From Chitinophaga pinensis (GTDB lineage: Bacteria; Bacteroidota; Bacteroidia; Flavobacteriales_D; Crocinitomicaceae): a stretch of 64,000 nucleotides of DNA. The stretch lies in assembly GCA_945863605.1 (NCBI GenBank), contig CAMAZP010000006.1, forward strand, positions 56,345 to 120,344, read 5' to 3'. A program made the position numbers and the translations under genes. Positions 43,633-52,155 of this stretch are shown piece by piece (the first letter of the stretch is position 1; the number at the start of each line of letters is the position of its first letter). The notes beneath the pieces were generated by a model. The model saw only the letters and a program-made list of their open reading frames with translations, was not told where the DNA came from and ran no database searches.

Positions 43633-44403
43633 TTAATTCAACCCCAACTGAAAACCTAAAGTAGTGTTGTAAGCGGATTTATTTACTGTTAGCGCGGGGT
43701 CAGAATCCCAATAAATAGTGGCATCCCATCGTAAGCTTAGATTTTTTCGCAATCGATAACTAAAAGAATATTGTCCTAAGAAACGAGAATCAGACCATAA
43801 ATCTATACGAGGTTGATAGTAACTTACACCTGAAAAACTCCATTTTACATCAAAATTCATAAACCAAGAGAAATACGTGCTTGATCGAAAATCTTGATTT
43901 AATATTCCATCCAATAAATCTTCGTGCTCATAATAGACAGAAGTACCAACAAACAAACGCATTTTCTTTGTCTCCAAAATTTTCAAACGTGGACCCATTC
44001 CGAAAATATAACGCATCCGTTGGCGCAACAATTGATTGTATTGAATTTGTGAATAAAATTCCCACTTCCAAGGATTTTTGTACGTATAATTTGGAAAGAA
44101 ATTCAATCGATAGGTGTATCTAAAATGGATCATTCCCCAATTTGCAAATGTTTGATTGTTACCTCTTGAATATCCTAAATCTCCCAATAGCAAAAAATAA
44201 TGCATTTTCGTTTTAAACTGAATCAGAGGACGAAAACTTGTATTGATTAACAAAACTTGATTTTTAACAGCACTAAAAGAAGCGCCAATCGAACCACTCC
44301 ATCCAATAGAGTCATCATATATTCGTTTATTTTCAATATTTACAACTTGTGCAGAGATTGAATTTTGATAAACTAAAAAAAACAACATGAAAATAAACCT
44401 CAT
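43633..44403 (-). CDS. Outer membrane beta-barrel protein (DUF481/DUF2490-like)
   Basis: A 256-residue exported protein. Signal peptide at residues 1-19 (FIFMLFFLVYQNSISAQ). The mature part consists of alternating strands rich in Tyr, Trp and Phe: GWSGSIGASFSAVKNQVLLI, HFRYTYRLNFFPNYTYKNPW, MRYIFGMGPRLKIL and SLRWDATIYWDSDPA. This agrees with the DUF481 (YdiY-like) barrel group; DUF2490 is an alternative. The start overlaps the stop of the LptF/G-type permease gene by 4 bp, so they are coupled. Function unknown. Confidence 0.7.
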   Translation of the reverse strand: MRFIFMLFFLVYQNSISAQVVNIENKRIYDDSIGWSGSIGASFSAVKNQVLLINTSFRPLIQFKTKMHYFLLLGDLGYSRGNNQTFANWGMIHFRYTYRLNFFPNYTYKNPWKWEFYSQIQYNQLLRQRMRYIFGMGPRLKILETKKMRLFVGTSVYYEHEDLLDGILNQDFRSSTYFSWFMNFDVKWSFSGVSYYQPRIDLWSDSRFLGQYSFSYRLRKNLSLRWDATIYWDSDPALTVNKSAYNTTLGFQLGLN

Positions 44404-45476
44404 TTTTGAGCAAAACGATATAAGAAAAAAGCAACAAAACTAAACAACAAATTTGGTATCCAAACAGCAATCAAAACGGGTAATCCAACATTTAAAGAAG
44501 CAACAGTCATCATTTTCATGGCAAAAATATAGACGAAAACAAATGCTAAACCGATTGCTATATTGATTCCAATCCCACCTCTTTTCTTTTTAGATGAAAC
44601 TGATACTCCTATTAATGTCAGAATGTATGTTGCAAAAGGATAGGAAGTGCGCTGATGTAATTCAATTTCATAAAATGGAACTAGCGACGACCCTTTAATT
44701 TTTTCTCTTTCAATCATACTATTCAACTCTGAATATGTTTTCGTTTCAGCAAGATTTTCACGTTGAGCCATTTCATCTAATTTGAAATTAAAAACAGTAT
44801 CTTTTTTTTGACCATGTTTAATTTTGCCTTTCGGAAACAATATACTTTTTTCATAGTAATCGACTAATCTCCAATTGAAAGTACCTGGCTTATTAATTGC
44901 TAATTTAGCTTTTAAAAAATAAACAATTTTATTACTATCGTTCCATCTTTGAACTGTAAAATCGTTAATTCCTTCTTGAGTAGTTGCATAATTTGAGAAA
45001 AAAACAGTCTGGTTTCCCGGATAATCTGCATGATAATCTTCTACTTGATTTACATCTCGATAATATTTTTCCTCAAAACCCAATCTCAATTTATTAGCAC
45101 GAGGTACAACAAAATGATTCAAAACAAGAGAAATGACTGTTAAAACGGTGGCGCCAAGCATGTAAGGACGAATGAATCGAGTAATAGGTTTTCCACTAAA
45201 CCACATTGGAACTATCTCCGTGTCTTGTGCCAACTTTGCTGTAAACCAAATTACTGAAATGAATATGATCATCGACGAAAACATATTACCATAAAACAGC
45301 AAAAATGTCAAATAGTAATCAAAAAGTATAGCAGATATTGGTGCTTGATTAGAGATGAATTCACTTAGTTTATCAGAAATATCAAAAACCATTGCAAACA
45401 ACATGATTATCCCCAACATGAAGAAAAAAGTAGATAAAAACTTCTTTATAATGTATTTATCAAGGATAGAAAGCAT
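44400..45476 (-). CDS. LptF/LptG-family permease (YjgP/YjgQ)
   Basis: A 358-residue inner membrane protein of the lipopolysaccharide export ABC transporter type. It begins LSILDKYIIKKFLSTFFFML (typical LptF/G start), with helices near 10-30, 55-80 and 98-115, a periplasmic beta-jellyroll domain (about 130-265) and three C-terminal helices (about 275-355). The coupling-helix region WFSGKPITRFIRPYML is visible. Only one such gene is here; its LptF or LptG partner and LptB must be elsewhere. It lies 3 bp downstream of tgt. Confidence 0.85.
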   Translation of the reverse strand: MLSILDKYIIKKFLSTFFFMLGIIMLFAMVFDISDKLSEFISNQAPISAILFDYYLTFLLFYGNMFSSMIIFISVIWFTAKLAQDTEIVPMWFSGKPITRFIRPYMLGATVLTVISLVLNHFVVPRANKLRLGFEEKYYRDVNQVEDYHADYPGNQTVFFSNYATTQEGINDFTVQRWNDSNKIVYFLKAKLAINKPGTFNWRLVDYYEKSILFPKGKIKHGQKKDTVFNFKLDEMAQRENLAETKTYSELNSMIEREKIKGSSLVPFYEIELHQRTSYPFATYILTLIGVSVSSKKKRGGIGINIAIGLAFVFVYIFAMKMMTVASLNVGLPVLIAVWIPNLLFSFVAFFLYRFAQK

Positions 45477-45479
45477 AGT

Positions 45480-46610
45480 TTATAATCGCTGTTTCAAAGT
45501 TGGAATCAATTGGTCTTTCCAAACTTTGAAAGTACCCGCTTGAATTTGTTTTCGTGCTTCTTTAACTAACTGCAAATAGAACGCTAAATTGTGTATTGTT
45601 GCTATTTGAATACCCAAGTATTCTCCTGATTTAATTAAATGTCTTAAATATGCCTTAGTATAAACTTGATCGACATAAGCCTCACTTCCAGCATCAATAG
45701 CAGAAAAATCCTTTGCCCATTTCTCATTTTTAATGTTAATCGTTCCATTCCAAGTGAAAAGTAACCCATGACGTGCATTTCTTGTCGGCATTACGCAATC
45801 CATCATATCAATTCCAAGTCCAATACTCTCCAAAATATTCCACGGAGTTCCAACCCCCATTAAATAACGTGGTTTGTCTTTTGGTAAATATTGACAAACG
45901 TGCTCTGTCATTTCGTACATTTCTAACTCCGGTTCGCCAACTGATAAACCACCAATTGCATATCCATTTGCTTCATAAGATGCTATTGTTTGAGCTGATT
46001 CAGTTCGTAAATCTTTATACGTACTTCCCTGAACAATTGGAAATAAAGATTGCTCATATCCATACTTAGGTTCAGTGGAATAAAATGATTCAAAACAGCG
46101 TTTCAACCAACGATGTGTCATTTGCATAGAACGTTTTGCATACCCATATTCACACGGATAAGGTGTACATTCATCAAAAGCCATTATTATATCTCCACCA
46201 ATCGAACGTTGAATTTCAATCGCACGTTCTGGAGTGAAAAAATGATAACTGCCATCTAAATGTGATTGAAATTTTACTCCTTCCTCATTTATTTTTCGTG
46301 ACCCAGACATCGAGTACACTTGATAACCACCACTATCTGTCAAAATTGGTCGCTCCCAACCAATAAATTGATGTAAACCGCCTGCAGCTTCTAACACATC
46401 TGTACCCGGACGCAAAAACAAATGATATGTATTTCCAAGAATTATTTGGGCCTGAATATCCTCACGCAATTCTTGTTGGTGAACACCTTTTACAGTGCCT
46501 CCAGTACCAACGGGCATAAATATCGGAGTTTCAATACTTCCGTGATCTGTGTGAAGAATACCTGCTCTTGCATTTGTATCCTTATCAATACTCAACAACT
46601 CAAAGTGCAT
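45480..46610 (-). CDS. tgt: Queuine/preQ1 tRNA-ribosyltransferase
   Basis: A 376-residue enzyme that swaps guanine 34 of GUN-anticodon tRNAs for the queuosine precursor. ATG 46610 (MHFELLSIDKDTNARAG) matches the family start; a longer frame from 46637 overlaps the promoter. Motifs: ILTDSGGYQVYS (about 88-99), AFDECTPYP, GGLSVGEPE and IDMMDCVMPTRNARHG (catalytic Asp). The zinc site, CxCxxC and a His in most bacterial enzymes, here reads SEAYVDQVYTKAYLRHL, with no Cys, although the His in TIHNL is kept. This is likely a lineage variant rather than decay, as the rest is intact. tRNA-Tyr(GTA) of this window is a substrate. Confidence 0.92.
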   Translation of the reverse strand: MHFELLSIDKDTNARAGILHTDHGSIETPIFMPVGTGGTVKGVHQQELREDIQAQIILGNTYHLFLRPGTDVLEAAGGLHQFIGWERPILTDSGGYQVYSMSGSRKINEEGVKFQSHLDGSYHFFTPERAIEIQRSIGGDIIMAFDECTPYPCEYGYAKRSMQMTHRWLKRCFESFYSTEPKYGYEQSLFPIVQGSTYKDLRTESAQTIASYEANGYAIGGLSVGEPELEMYEMTEHVCQYLPKDKPRYLMGVGTPWNILESIGLGIDMMDCVMPTRNARHGLLFTWNGTINIKNEKWAKDFSAIDAGSEAYVDQVYTKAYLRHLIKSGEYLGIQIATIHNLAFYLQLVKEARKQIQAGTFKVWKDQLIPTLKQRL

Positions 46611-46634
46611 AAATATGTCGAAAATTACATTTAG

Positions 46635-46666
46635 CAAAGATACATCTATTTAACTTCGTAAATCAA
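46635..46666 (-). promoter_or_regulatory. Promoter of tgt
   Basis: On the minus strand TTG (46664-46666), 21 nt, then TATCTTTG (46635-46642). Predicted leader of about 20 nt. Confidence 0.55.
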
Positions 46667-46687
46667 CTTTGAACTGAAGAAGCAAAT

Positions 46688-47824
46688 ATGATTTGGATTC
46701 CAGAATTTAAGCAAGTCATTCCAAACACGATTTTCATCGTTTTTTGTAGCCTTGTATTACTTCAGTTTCTTTATGTTTTTTTTATACATCGAAAACTAGC
46801 ATTTTATAAAGAAATTCCACTTACTGAAGATACAAAGCTACCTCCGGTTAGTGTAATTATTGCTGCTAGAAATGAATCAGATAATCTATATGAAAACTTA
46901 CCATCAATACTCAATCAAGATTATCCTGAGTTTGAGGTTATAGTTGTAAACAATCAATCAATCGACGATAGCGGATGGTTACTTACTGCATTTTGTCAAC
47001 AATTTCCGAATCTTCGCGTAGTGGAATTAGGTAGAAACAAACACTTGCGTCCTGGAAAAAAATTACCAATAACCTTAGCAATTAAAGCTGCGAAATATGA
47101 ACATTTTGTATTGACAGATGCTGATTGTAAACCTACAAGTTCAAATTGGTTGCGATTAATGGCATCAAAATTTAATAATCAAAAACAAATAGTTATTGGT
47201 TATGGTCCTTTTACTAAATGCAAAGGAATTATTAATAAAATCATTCGTTTCGATACAGCTTGGATTGGTGTCAGCTACCTTTCAATGGCTTTAGCGAAAT
47301 TGCCGTATATGGGAGTAGGAAGAAATATTGCCTACACAAAAAGTGTTTTTAATTCTGTAAATGGTTTTAAATCCCACTACTCTATTCCTTCAGGTGACGA
47401 TGATTTATTCATACAAGAGGCAGCGAAGAAAAATAATTATACTATTCAAATTGATGCTGCTTCACATTGTTATTCCCCTGCTGCACCTAGTTGGTCGCGT
47501 TGGGTTTATCAAAAATCAAGACATTACTCTACTTCGAGTCGATACAAAAAATTTAAAAAATTTCTTCTTGGAATTTATCCGTTAACTCTAATTTTAATGT
47601 GGATTTCGGTGGTCCCTTTATTTTTCTTTCAAGAAATGATTTTCATAAGTGGCTGTATTTTTTTAGTAATCATTCTTTTTAAATGGTGGATTCAAGGTCG
47701 ATGTTTGAATCAACTCAAGGAACATAAATTTGCACGATTTTTTCCCTTTTGGGATTTATTTTATGCACTTTTAATTCCAATTTTATATTACATTTCAGAA
47801 CGCAAAAAATATTATAAATGGTAG
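46688..47824 (+). CDS. Membrane-bound family 2 glycosyltransferase
   Basis: A 378-residue glycosyltransferase with an N-terminal helix (about 11-30), a GT-A domain and C-terminal helices (about 295-345). The catalytic domain has PPVSVIIAARNESDNLYENLPS (about 51-72), VIVVNNQSIDDS, LTDADCKPTS (about 143-152, DXD), GVGRNIAYTK, SGDDDLFIQE and the QxxRW-like SWSRWVYQKSRHYST. This is the processive-type GT2 layout. The product is unknown. Its stop overlaps the ATG of a sigma factor gene by 7 bp. A near-consensus box CAACTTTG ends 16 nt before its ATG. Confidence 0.83.
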   Translation: MIWIPEFKQVIPNTIFIVFCSLVLLQFLYVFFIHRKLAFYKEIPLTEDTKLPPVSVIIAARNESDNLYENLPSILNQDYPEFEVIVVNNQSIDDSGWLLTAFCQQFPNLRVVELGRNKHLRPGKKLPITLAIKAAKYEHFVLTDADCKPTSSNWLRLMASKFNNQKQIVIGYGPFTKCKGIINKIIRFDTAWIGVSYLSMALAKLPYMGVGRNIAYTKSVFNSVNGFKSHYSIPSGDDDLFIQEAAKKNNYTIQIDAASHCYSPAAPSWSRWVYQKSRHYSTSSRYKKFKKFLLGIYPLTLILMWISVVPLFFFQEMIFISGCIFLVIILFKWWIQGRCLNQLKEHKFARFFPFWDLFYALLIPILYYISERKKYYKW

Positions 47825-48423
47825 AAAACGAGCATTTATCAGACAAAGCCAAGGCAGATTTAGTTCTTGTTGAATTGGCAAAGCAAGGTAAACAAAGCGC
47901 TTATGCTGAGCTAATGGATCGCTATCGTGATTCTATTTATTTTATGATGTTGAAAATGGTTAAAAATCCAGACGATGCCGATGATCTAACCATTGAAGCC
48001 TTTGGGAAAGCATTTAGCCGCCTCGAGCAATATTCTCCAAGTTTTGCATTTAGCACTTGGTTATTCAAAATTGCTTCCAACAATTCAATTGATTTTATTC
48101 GTAAAAAACGCATTCAAGTTACTTCAATCGATGCGGGCTATGTTACTGATGATGGTGAACGAATGCACGTTGACGCAAAAGCTTTGACTTTAAATCCAGA
48201 AGAAACAATTATGCAAGGTCAACGAGTAACTCACATGCGTCTTTTGGTGAGTAAATTAAAACCAAAATACCGCGAATTAGTTGAAAAACGTTACTTCGAA
48301 GAAATGAGTTATGAAGAAATAGCTGAGGAATTGAATTTACCACTAGGAACTGTAAAAGCTCAACTTTTTAGAGCTAGAGATTTCTTGGCGGCCATGATGG
48401 AAAAAACAAAAGATTCAATTTAA
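47818..48423 (+). CDS. ECF-type sigma-70 factor
   Basis: A 201-residue sigma factor. Region 2 (about 25-98) includes LMDRYRDSIYFMMLKMVKNPDDADDLT-like core sequence and STWLFKIASNNSIDFIRKKR, and region 4 (about 140-195) has LPLGTVKAQLFRARDFL as the helix-turn-helix. There is no region 1 or 3. No anti-sigma gene is adjacent, unlike many ECF loci; the gene sits between a glycosyltransferase and rsmG with overlapping or abutting ends. This suggests a housekeeping factor of a type common in Bacteroidota rather than one tied to a membrane sensor. Confidence 0.88.
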   Translation: MVENEHLSDKAKADLVLVELAKQGKQSAYAELMDRYRDSIYFMMLKMVKNPDDADDLTIEAFGKAFSRLEQYSPSFAFSTWLFKIASNNSIDFIRKKRIQVTSIDAGYVTDDGERMHVDAKALTLNPEETIMQGQRVTHMRLLVSKLKPKYRELVEKRYFEEMSYEEIAEELNLPLGTVKAQLFRARDFLAAMMEKTKDSI

Positions 48424-49044
48424 GTGAAAACAATCCTGCATTATTTCCCAGATTTAACTCCAACTCAAATCAAGCAATTCGAGGCCCTTGAAAAGCTTTA
48501 TAAATTTTGGAATGAACAAATCAATGTAATTTCAAGAAAAGACACAGAGAACTTTTACGAACGTCACGTACTTCATTCTTTGGGAATTGCTAAAATTCAA
48601 ACTTTCGAACATGGCAGTGAAATTCTTGATGTTGGAACAGGTGGTGGTTTCCCTGGCATTCCTTTAGCAATTTTGTTTCCTGAAAGCAACTTTATATTGG
48701 TTGATTCAATTGGAAAAAAAATCAAAGTTGTAAATGAAGTTGCAAAGGCTATTGGTTTAACCAATGTAAAAGGAATTCATTGCCGAGCCGAGCAAGTGGA
48801 AGGGAAATTTGATTTTGTAATAAGTAGAGCTGTTACAAGAATGCCTGATTTCATAGTTTGGGTGAAGGGTAAAATCAAAAGTAAATCGAATCACGAACGA
48901 AAAAACGGTATTCTATACCTAAAAGGTGGTGATTTGAGTGATGAAATGAGTAGTGTAAAACAAAAATACAAAGAGTTTCTTCTTAGTGATATTTACTCGG
49001 AAGATTTTTTCGAAACGAAAAAAGTGATTCACGTAGTGATTTAA
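48424..49044 (+). CDS. rsmG: 16S rRNA (guanine527-N7)-methyltransferase
   Basis: A 206-residue SAM-dependent methyltransferase that modifies G527 of 16S rRNA. The SAM motif is ILDVGTGGGFPGIPLAILFP (about 68-87), preceded by the family segment WNEQINVISRKDTENFYERHVLHSL (28-52 region) and followed by HCRAEQVEGKFDFVISRAV. Length is normal. The GTG start directly follows the stop codon of the sigma factor gene. The 3' end overlaps the convergent apaG gene by 4 bp. Confidence 0.93.
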   Translation: MKTILHYFPDLTPTQIKQFEALEKLYKFWNEQINVISRKDTENFYERHVLHSLGIAKIQTFEHGSEILDVGTGGGFPGIPLAILFPESNFILVDSIGKKIKVVNEVAKAIGLTNVKGIHCRAEQVEGKFDFVISRAVTRMPDFIVWVKGKIKSKSNHERKNGILYLKGGDLSDEMSSVKQKYKEFLLSDIYSEDFFETKKVIHVVI

Positions 49045-49427
49045 TTCAATAAAGCAGGATATACCAATTGAAAACTTGGAATTTCAACTGGAAATTGTTC
49101 GCCTGTCACTAAATCTTGAAATGTATAAAAACCACTCATTCTTCCAATTGGAACAATCATCTGACAGCCTGAAACATATTCGTGAAATTCAAATTGTTTT
49201 AAAATTGGCTGTTCACCAACAACACCATCACCACTAACTATTGAAGACCCGTGATTTAAATGTTCTATTTTCCAATAACGTCTCAAAAGTTGCACTGGAT
49301 GTTCACCAAAATTTTGAATTCTAATTCTGTAATTGTACAAATAAGAACCACTGTCAATATTCGACACATCATCTCTAAAAGACGAGTTAACTTGAATTTG
49401 AATAAAATTAATTGTCTTTTTTGACAT
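49041..49427 (-). CDS. apaG: ApaG-domain protein (Co2+/Mg2+ efflux protein ApaG)
   Basis: A 128-residue single-domain protein with an immunoglobulin-like beta sandwich. The ApaG signature is YNYRIRIQNFGEHPVQLLRRYWKI (about 28-50), followed by VVGEQPILKQFEFHEYVSGCQM and the C-terminal IPSFQLVYPALLN. ApaG is linked in enterobacteria to cobalt resistance and Ap4A levels, but its biochemical role is unclear. Transcription runs toward rsmG; the start faces nqrA across a 152-bp gap that holds a perfect palindrome. Confidence 0.9.
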   Translation of the reverse strand: MSKKTINFIQIQVNSSFRDDVSNIDSGSYLYNYRIRIQNFGEHPVQLLRRYWKIEHLNHGSSIVSGDGVVGEQPILKQFEFHEYVSGCQMIVPIGRMSGFYTFQDLVTGEQFPVEIPSFQLVYPALLN

Positions 49428-49471
49428 TTTTGAAAGTTTACAAATACAAAGAAAACAAATGGTTTTAAAAT

Positions 49472-49494
49472 TAATTTAGAATCATTCTAAATTA
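49472..49494. promoter_or_regulatory. 23-bp perfect palindrome, Fur-superfamily-like operator
   Basis: Centre TTTAGAATCATTCTAAA, extended by three complementary bases on each side, symmetric around a single C at 49483. The core is a 7-1-7 inverted repeat (TTAGAAT-C-ATTCTAA), the spacing used by Fur, PerR and Zur operators. It lies between divergent apaG and nqrA, about 45 bp from the apaG start codon and 37 bp upstream of the possible -33 element of nqrA. The binding protein is not in the window. Confidence 0.5.
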
Positions 49495-49547
49495 TTTAAA
49501 TAAGTCAATTTAAATTCACAATAATTAACATTGGTAAATCATTTTTT

Positions 49548-49555
49548 TAATTTTG
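49548..49555 (+). promoter_or_regulatory. -7 promoter box of the nqr operon
   Basis: TAATTTTG matches TAnnTTTG; a TTG at 49531-49533 is a possible -33 element at a short 14-nt spacing. The predicted leader is about 20 nt. Confidence 0.55.
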
Positions 49556-49579
49556 TCTGTCAATTAAAATAAATAATAA

Positions 49580-50938
49580 ATGTCCAAAACAGTAAGTATC
49601 CGTAAAGGTTTGGATATCAGACTAAAAGGAGAAGCAATAAAGGAAATATCTACTTTACCCTTGTCTGAATTAGTTAGCATATCCCCTTTGGATTTTCATG
49701 GCTTAAACCCCAAATTGGTTGTGAAAGAAGGTGACACAGTTAAAGCTGGTGACGCTATCTTCTTTGATAAAGCACATGAATCCGTAATGTATTGTACGCC
49801 TGCAAGTGGAGTTGTGAAAGCAATTGTTCGAGGTGAAAAAAGAAGAATTCTTGAAGTGCTAATCGAAACAGATGCAGAGCAAAATTATCGCCAATCTGAT
49901 CCTATTAATGTTGCGAATGCTACGTTAGAAGAAGTTAAATCTAAAATGTTAGAGAATGGATTATGGCCGCTTGTTAAACAACGTCCTTTAGATGTAGTAG
50001 CTGATCCAAATCAAACTCCAAAAGCTATTTTTGTAACAGCATTTGACTCTTCTCCATTAGCTCCAGATTTTAATTTTGTTCTTGAAGGAAGGGAAAAAGA
50101 TTTACAAGCTGGTTTGATTGTATTATCAAAACTAACAACTGGTAAAGTTCATTTCAATATCAACCCAAATCAAAGTAGTGCTTTTTCGAGTATTTCAGGT
50201 GTTGAAATCAATAAGTTTTCAGGAAAACATCCAGCAGGAAATGTTGGAACTCAAATCCATCACATTGACCCAATAAACAAAGGAGAATTTGCTTGGACAT
50301 TAAACGCAATTGACGTTGCAATAATTGGTCATTTTTTCAATACTGGAATATTTGATTTGACAAGAACTATTGCATTAACTGGTTCAGAGGTTTCAAATCC
50401 TCAGTACTACAAAGTCGTTCCAGGAACGTCAATGGAATCAATTGTTAGCGGAAAAGTAAAAGGCAACCACGTTAGGTATATCTCTGGAAATGTTTTAACT
50501 GGAGAAAGAAAAGAATTGAACAATTATTTGGGATATTATCACAATCAAGTGACTATCATTCCTGAAGGAGACCACTATAAATTTTTCTTAACGCAAGGAT
50601 GGTTAGGTTTAGGTTTTGATAAATTCTCAAATTCTAGACTATTTCCAACTTTCCTAATGCCGAAATCTAAAAAGTTTGTTTTAGATACAAATACTAATGG
50701 TGAAGAAAGAGCATTCGTTGTCACTGGAGAATTAGATCGTGTATTTCCTTTCGATATTTTACCGATGCAACTTGTAAAAGCTGCAATTACAAATGATATC
50801 GATGGAATGGAAAACCTTGGTATTTATGAAGTTGCTCCTGAAGATTTTGCATTGTGTGAATACGTTTGTACAACAAAGATAAATATTCAAGATAAAATCC
50901 GTCAAGGATTAGATGTGATTGCTAAAGAATGTATGTAA
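49580..50938 (+). CDS. nqrA: Na+-translocating NADH:quinone reductase subunit A
   Basis: A 452-residue peripheral, cytoplasmic subunit of the sodium-pumping NADH:ubiquinone/menaquinone reductase, involved in quinone binding. It begins SKTVSIRKGLDIRLKGEA, has the lipoyl-like KLVVKEGDTVKAGDAIFFDK (about 50-70), HPAGNVGTQIHHIDPI (about 216-231) and a C-terminal domain ending with LDVIAKECM. Unlike RnfC, to which it is distantly related, it has no iron-sulfur Cys clusters. First gene of the six-gene operon, 21 bp before nqrB. Confidence 0.95.
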   Translation: MSKTVSIRKGLDIRLKGEAIKEISTLPLSELVSISPLDFHGLNPKLVVKEGDTVKAGDAIFFDKAHESVMYCTPASGVVKAIVRGEKRRILEVLIETDAEQNYRQSDPINVANATLEEVKSKMLENGLWPLVKQRPLDVVADPNQTPKAIFVTAFDSSPLAPDFNFVLEGREKDLQAGLIVLSKLTTGKVHFNINPNQSSAFSSISGVEINKFSGKHPAGNVGTQIHHIDPINKGEFAWTLNAIDVAIIGHFFNTGIFDLTRTIALTGSEVSNPQYYKVVPGTSMESIVSGKVKGNHVRYISGNVLTGERKELNNYLGYYHNQVTIIPEGDHYKFFLTQGWLGLGFDKFSNSRLFPTFLMPKSKKFVLDTNTNGEERAFVVTGELDRVFPFDILPMQLVKAAITNDIDGMENLGIYEVAPEDFALCEYVCTTKINIQDKIRQGLDVIAKECM

Positions 50939-50959
50939 CTATAAAAAAATAAAAAAACT

Positions 50960-52153
50960 GTGAAATTTTTAGAAAACATATTACACAAAATGGAACCCAA
51001 CTTCGTAAAAGGTGGGAAATATGAAAAATGGAATCCATTATTTGAGACTATGGCTACTTTCGCTTTTACACCGAAATTAGTCACAACCAAAGGTTCACAC
51101 ATCCGAGATGGTGTTGATTTGAAAAGAACAATGATGACAGTAATCTTAGCAATGATTCCTTGTTTACTTTTTGGCATTTACAACACTGGTCATTGGGAAA
51201 TGGTAGCAGCAACTGGAGATAGAAATTTAAGCTATTTTGCAGATTATGCCGATAAATTTTTTAACGGACTAGTAATAGTTCTTCCCTTAATTGTTGTATC
51301 ATACGGAGTAGGTTTAGGGATTGAATTTTTATTCGGAATGCTCAGAGGTCATTCATTACATGAAGGTTTCTTAGTTTCAGGAATGTTGATACCGCTAACA
51401 ATGCCAGCTGACGTTCCATTATGGATGGTCGGTGTGGCAACTGCTTTTGCAGTAGTCATAGGTAAAGAAATCTTTGGTGGAACAGGTATGAATGTGGTAA
51501 ATATTGCTCTTACAGCTCGTGCATTTTTATTCTTTGCTTATCCAACATCAATGTCTGGTGATAAAGTTTGGATGGCTGGAACAGAAATGGATGGGGTATC
51601 CGGAGCAACTGCTCTCGGAGATTTAGCTACCTTCATGACTGATAAACCAGTTTACGAAAACTTAAGCGGATTCACCAATGAGTACACTGTTTGGGAATCT
51701 TTCTCAGGAATGATCCCTGGTTCAGTTGGTGAAACATCAACTTTAGCCTGTTTAATTGGAGCAGGAATTTTATTAATTACAGGTGTAGGTTCTTTAAGAA
51801 TTATGGCTTCGTTTTTTGCTGGTGGATTGGCTATGGGGCTATTACTTAATGTAGTTGGTGGAAATTCATATTTCGATTTACCTGCTTACTACCATTTGAT
51901 TATTGGAGGTTTTGCATTCGGTGCCGTATTTATGGCTACTGACCCTGTAACTGCTGCTCAAACTGCTACTGGAAAAATTATTTACGGTTTCCTAGGTGGT
52001 TTTTTAGCAATCCTCATCCGAGTTTTGAATCCTGCATATCCTGAGGGAGTATTTTTGGCTATTCTATTCATGAATATTTCAGCCCCTTTAGTAGATTATT
52101 ACGTAATTCACGCAAATGTAAATAGAAGATTAAAAAGAATTAAAACTGCTTAA
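50960..52153 (+). CDS. nqrB: Na+-translocating NADH:quinone reductase subunit B
   Basis: A 397-residue membrane subunit with about ten helices, which carries covalent FMN and forms part of the Na+ path. The FMN attachment motif is GVSGATALGD, with Thr 217 as the likely phosphoester site. Other matches are DGVDLKRTMMTVILAMIPCL (about 50-69), GGTGMNVVNIALTARAFLFFAYP and FGAVFMATDPVTAAQT. GTG start, 21 bp after nqrA and 2 bp before nqrC. Confidence 0.95.
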   Translation: MKFLENILHKMEPNFVKGGKYEKWNPLFETMATFAFTPKLVTTKGSHIRDGVDLKRTMMTVILAMIPCLLFGIYNTGHWEMVAATGDRNLSYFADYADKFFNGLVIVLPLIVVSYGVGLGIEFLFGMLRGHSLHEGFLVSGMLIPLTMPADVPLWMVGVATAFAVVIGKEIFGGTGMNVVNIALTARAFLFFAYPTSMSGDKVWMAGTEMDGVSGATALGDLATFMTDKPVYENLSGFTNEYTVWESFSGMIPGSVGETSTLACLIGAGILLITGVGSLRIMASFFAGGLAMGLLLNVVGGNSYFDLPAYYHLIIGGFAFGAVFMATDPVTAAQTATGKIIYGFLGGFLAILIRVLNPAYPEGVFLAILFMNISAPLVDYYVIHANVNRRLKRIKTA

Positions 52154-52155
52154 TA

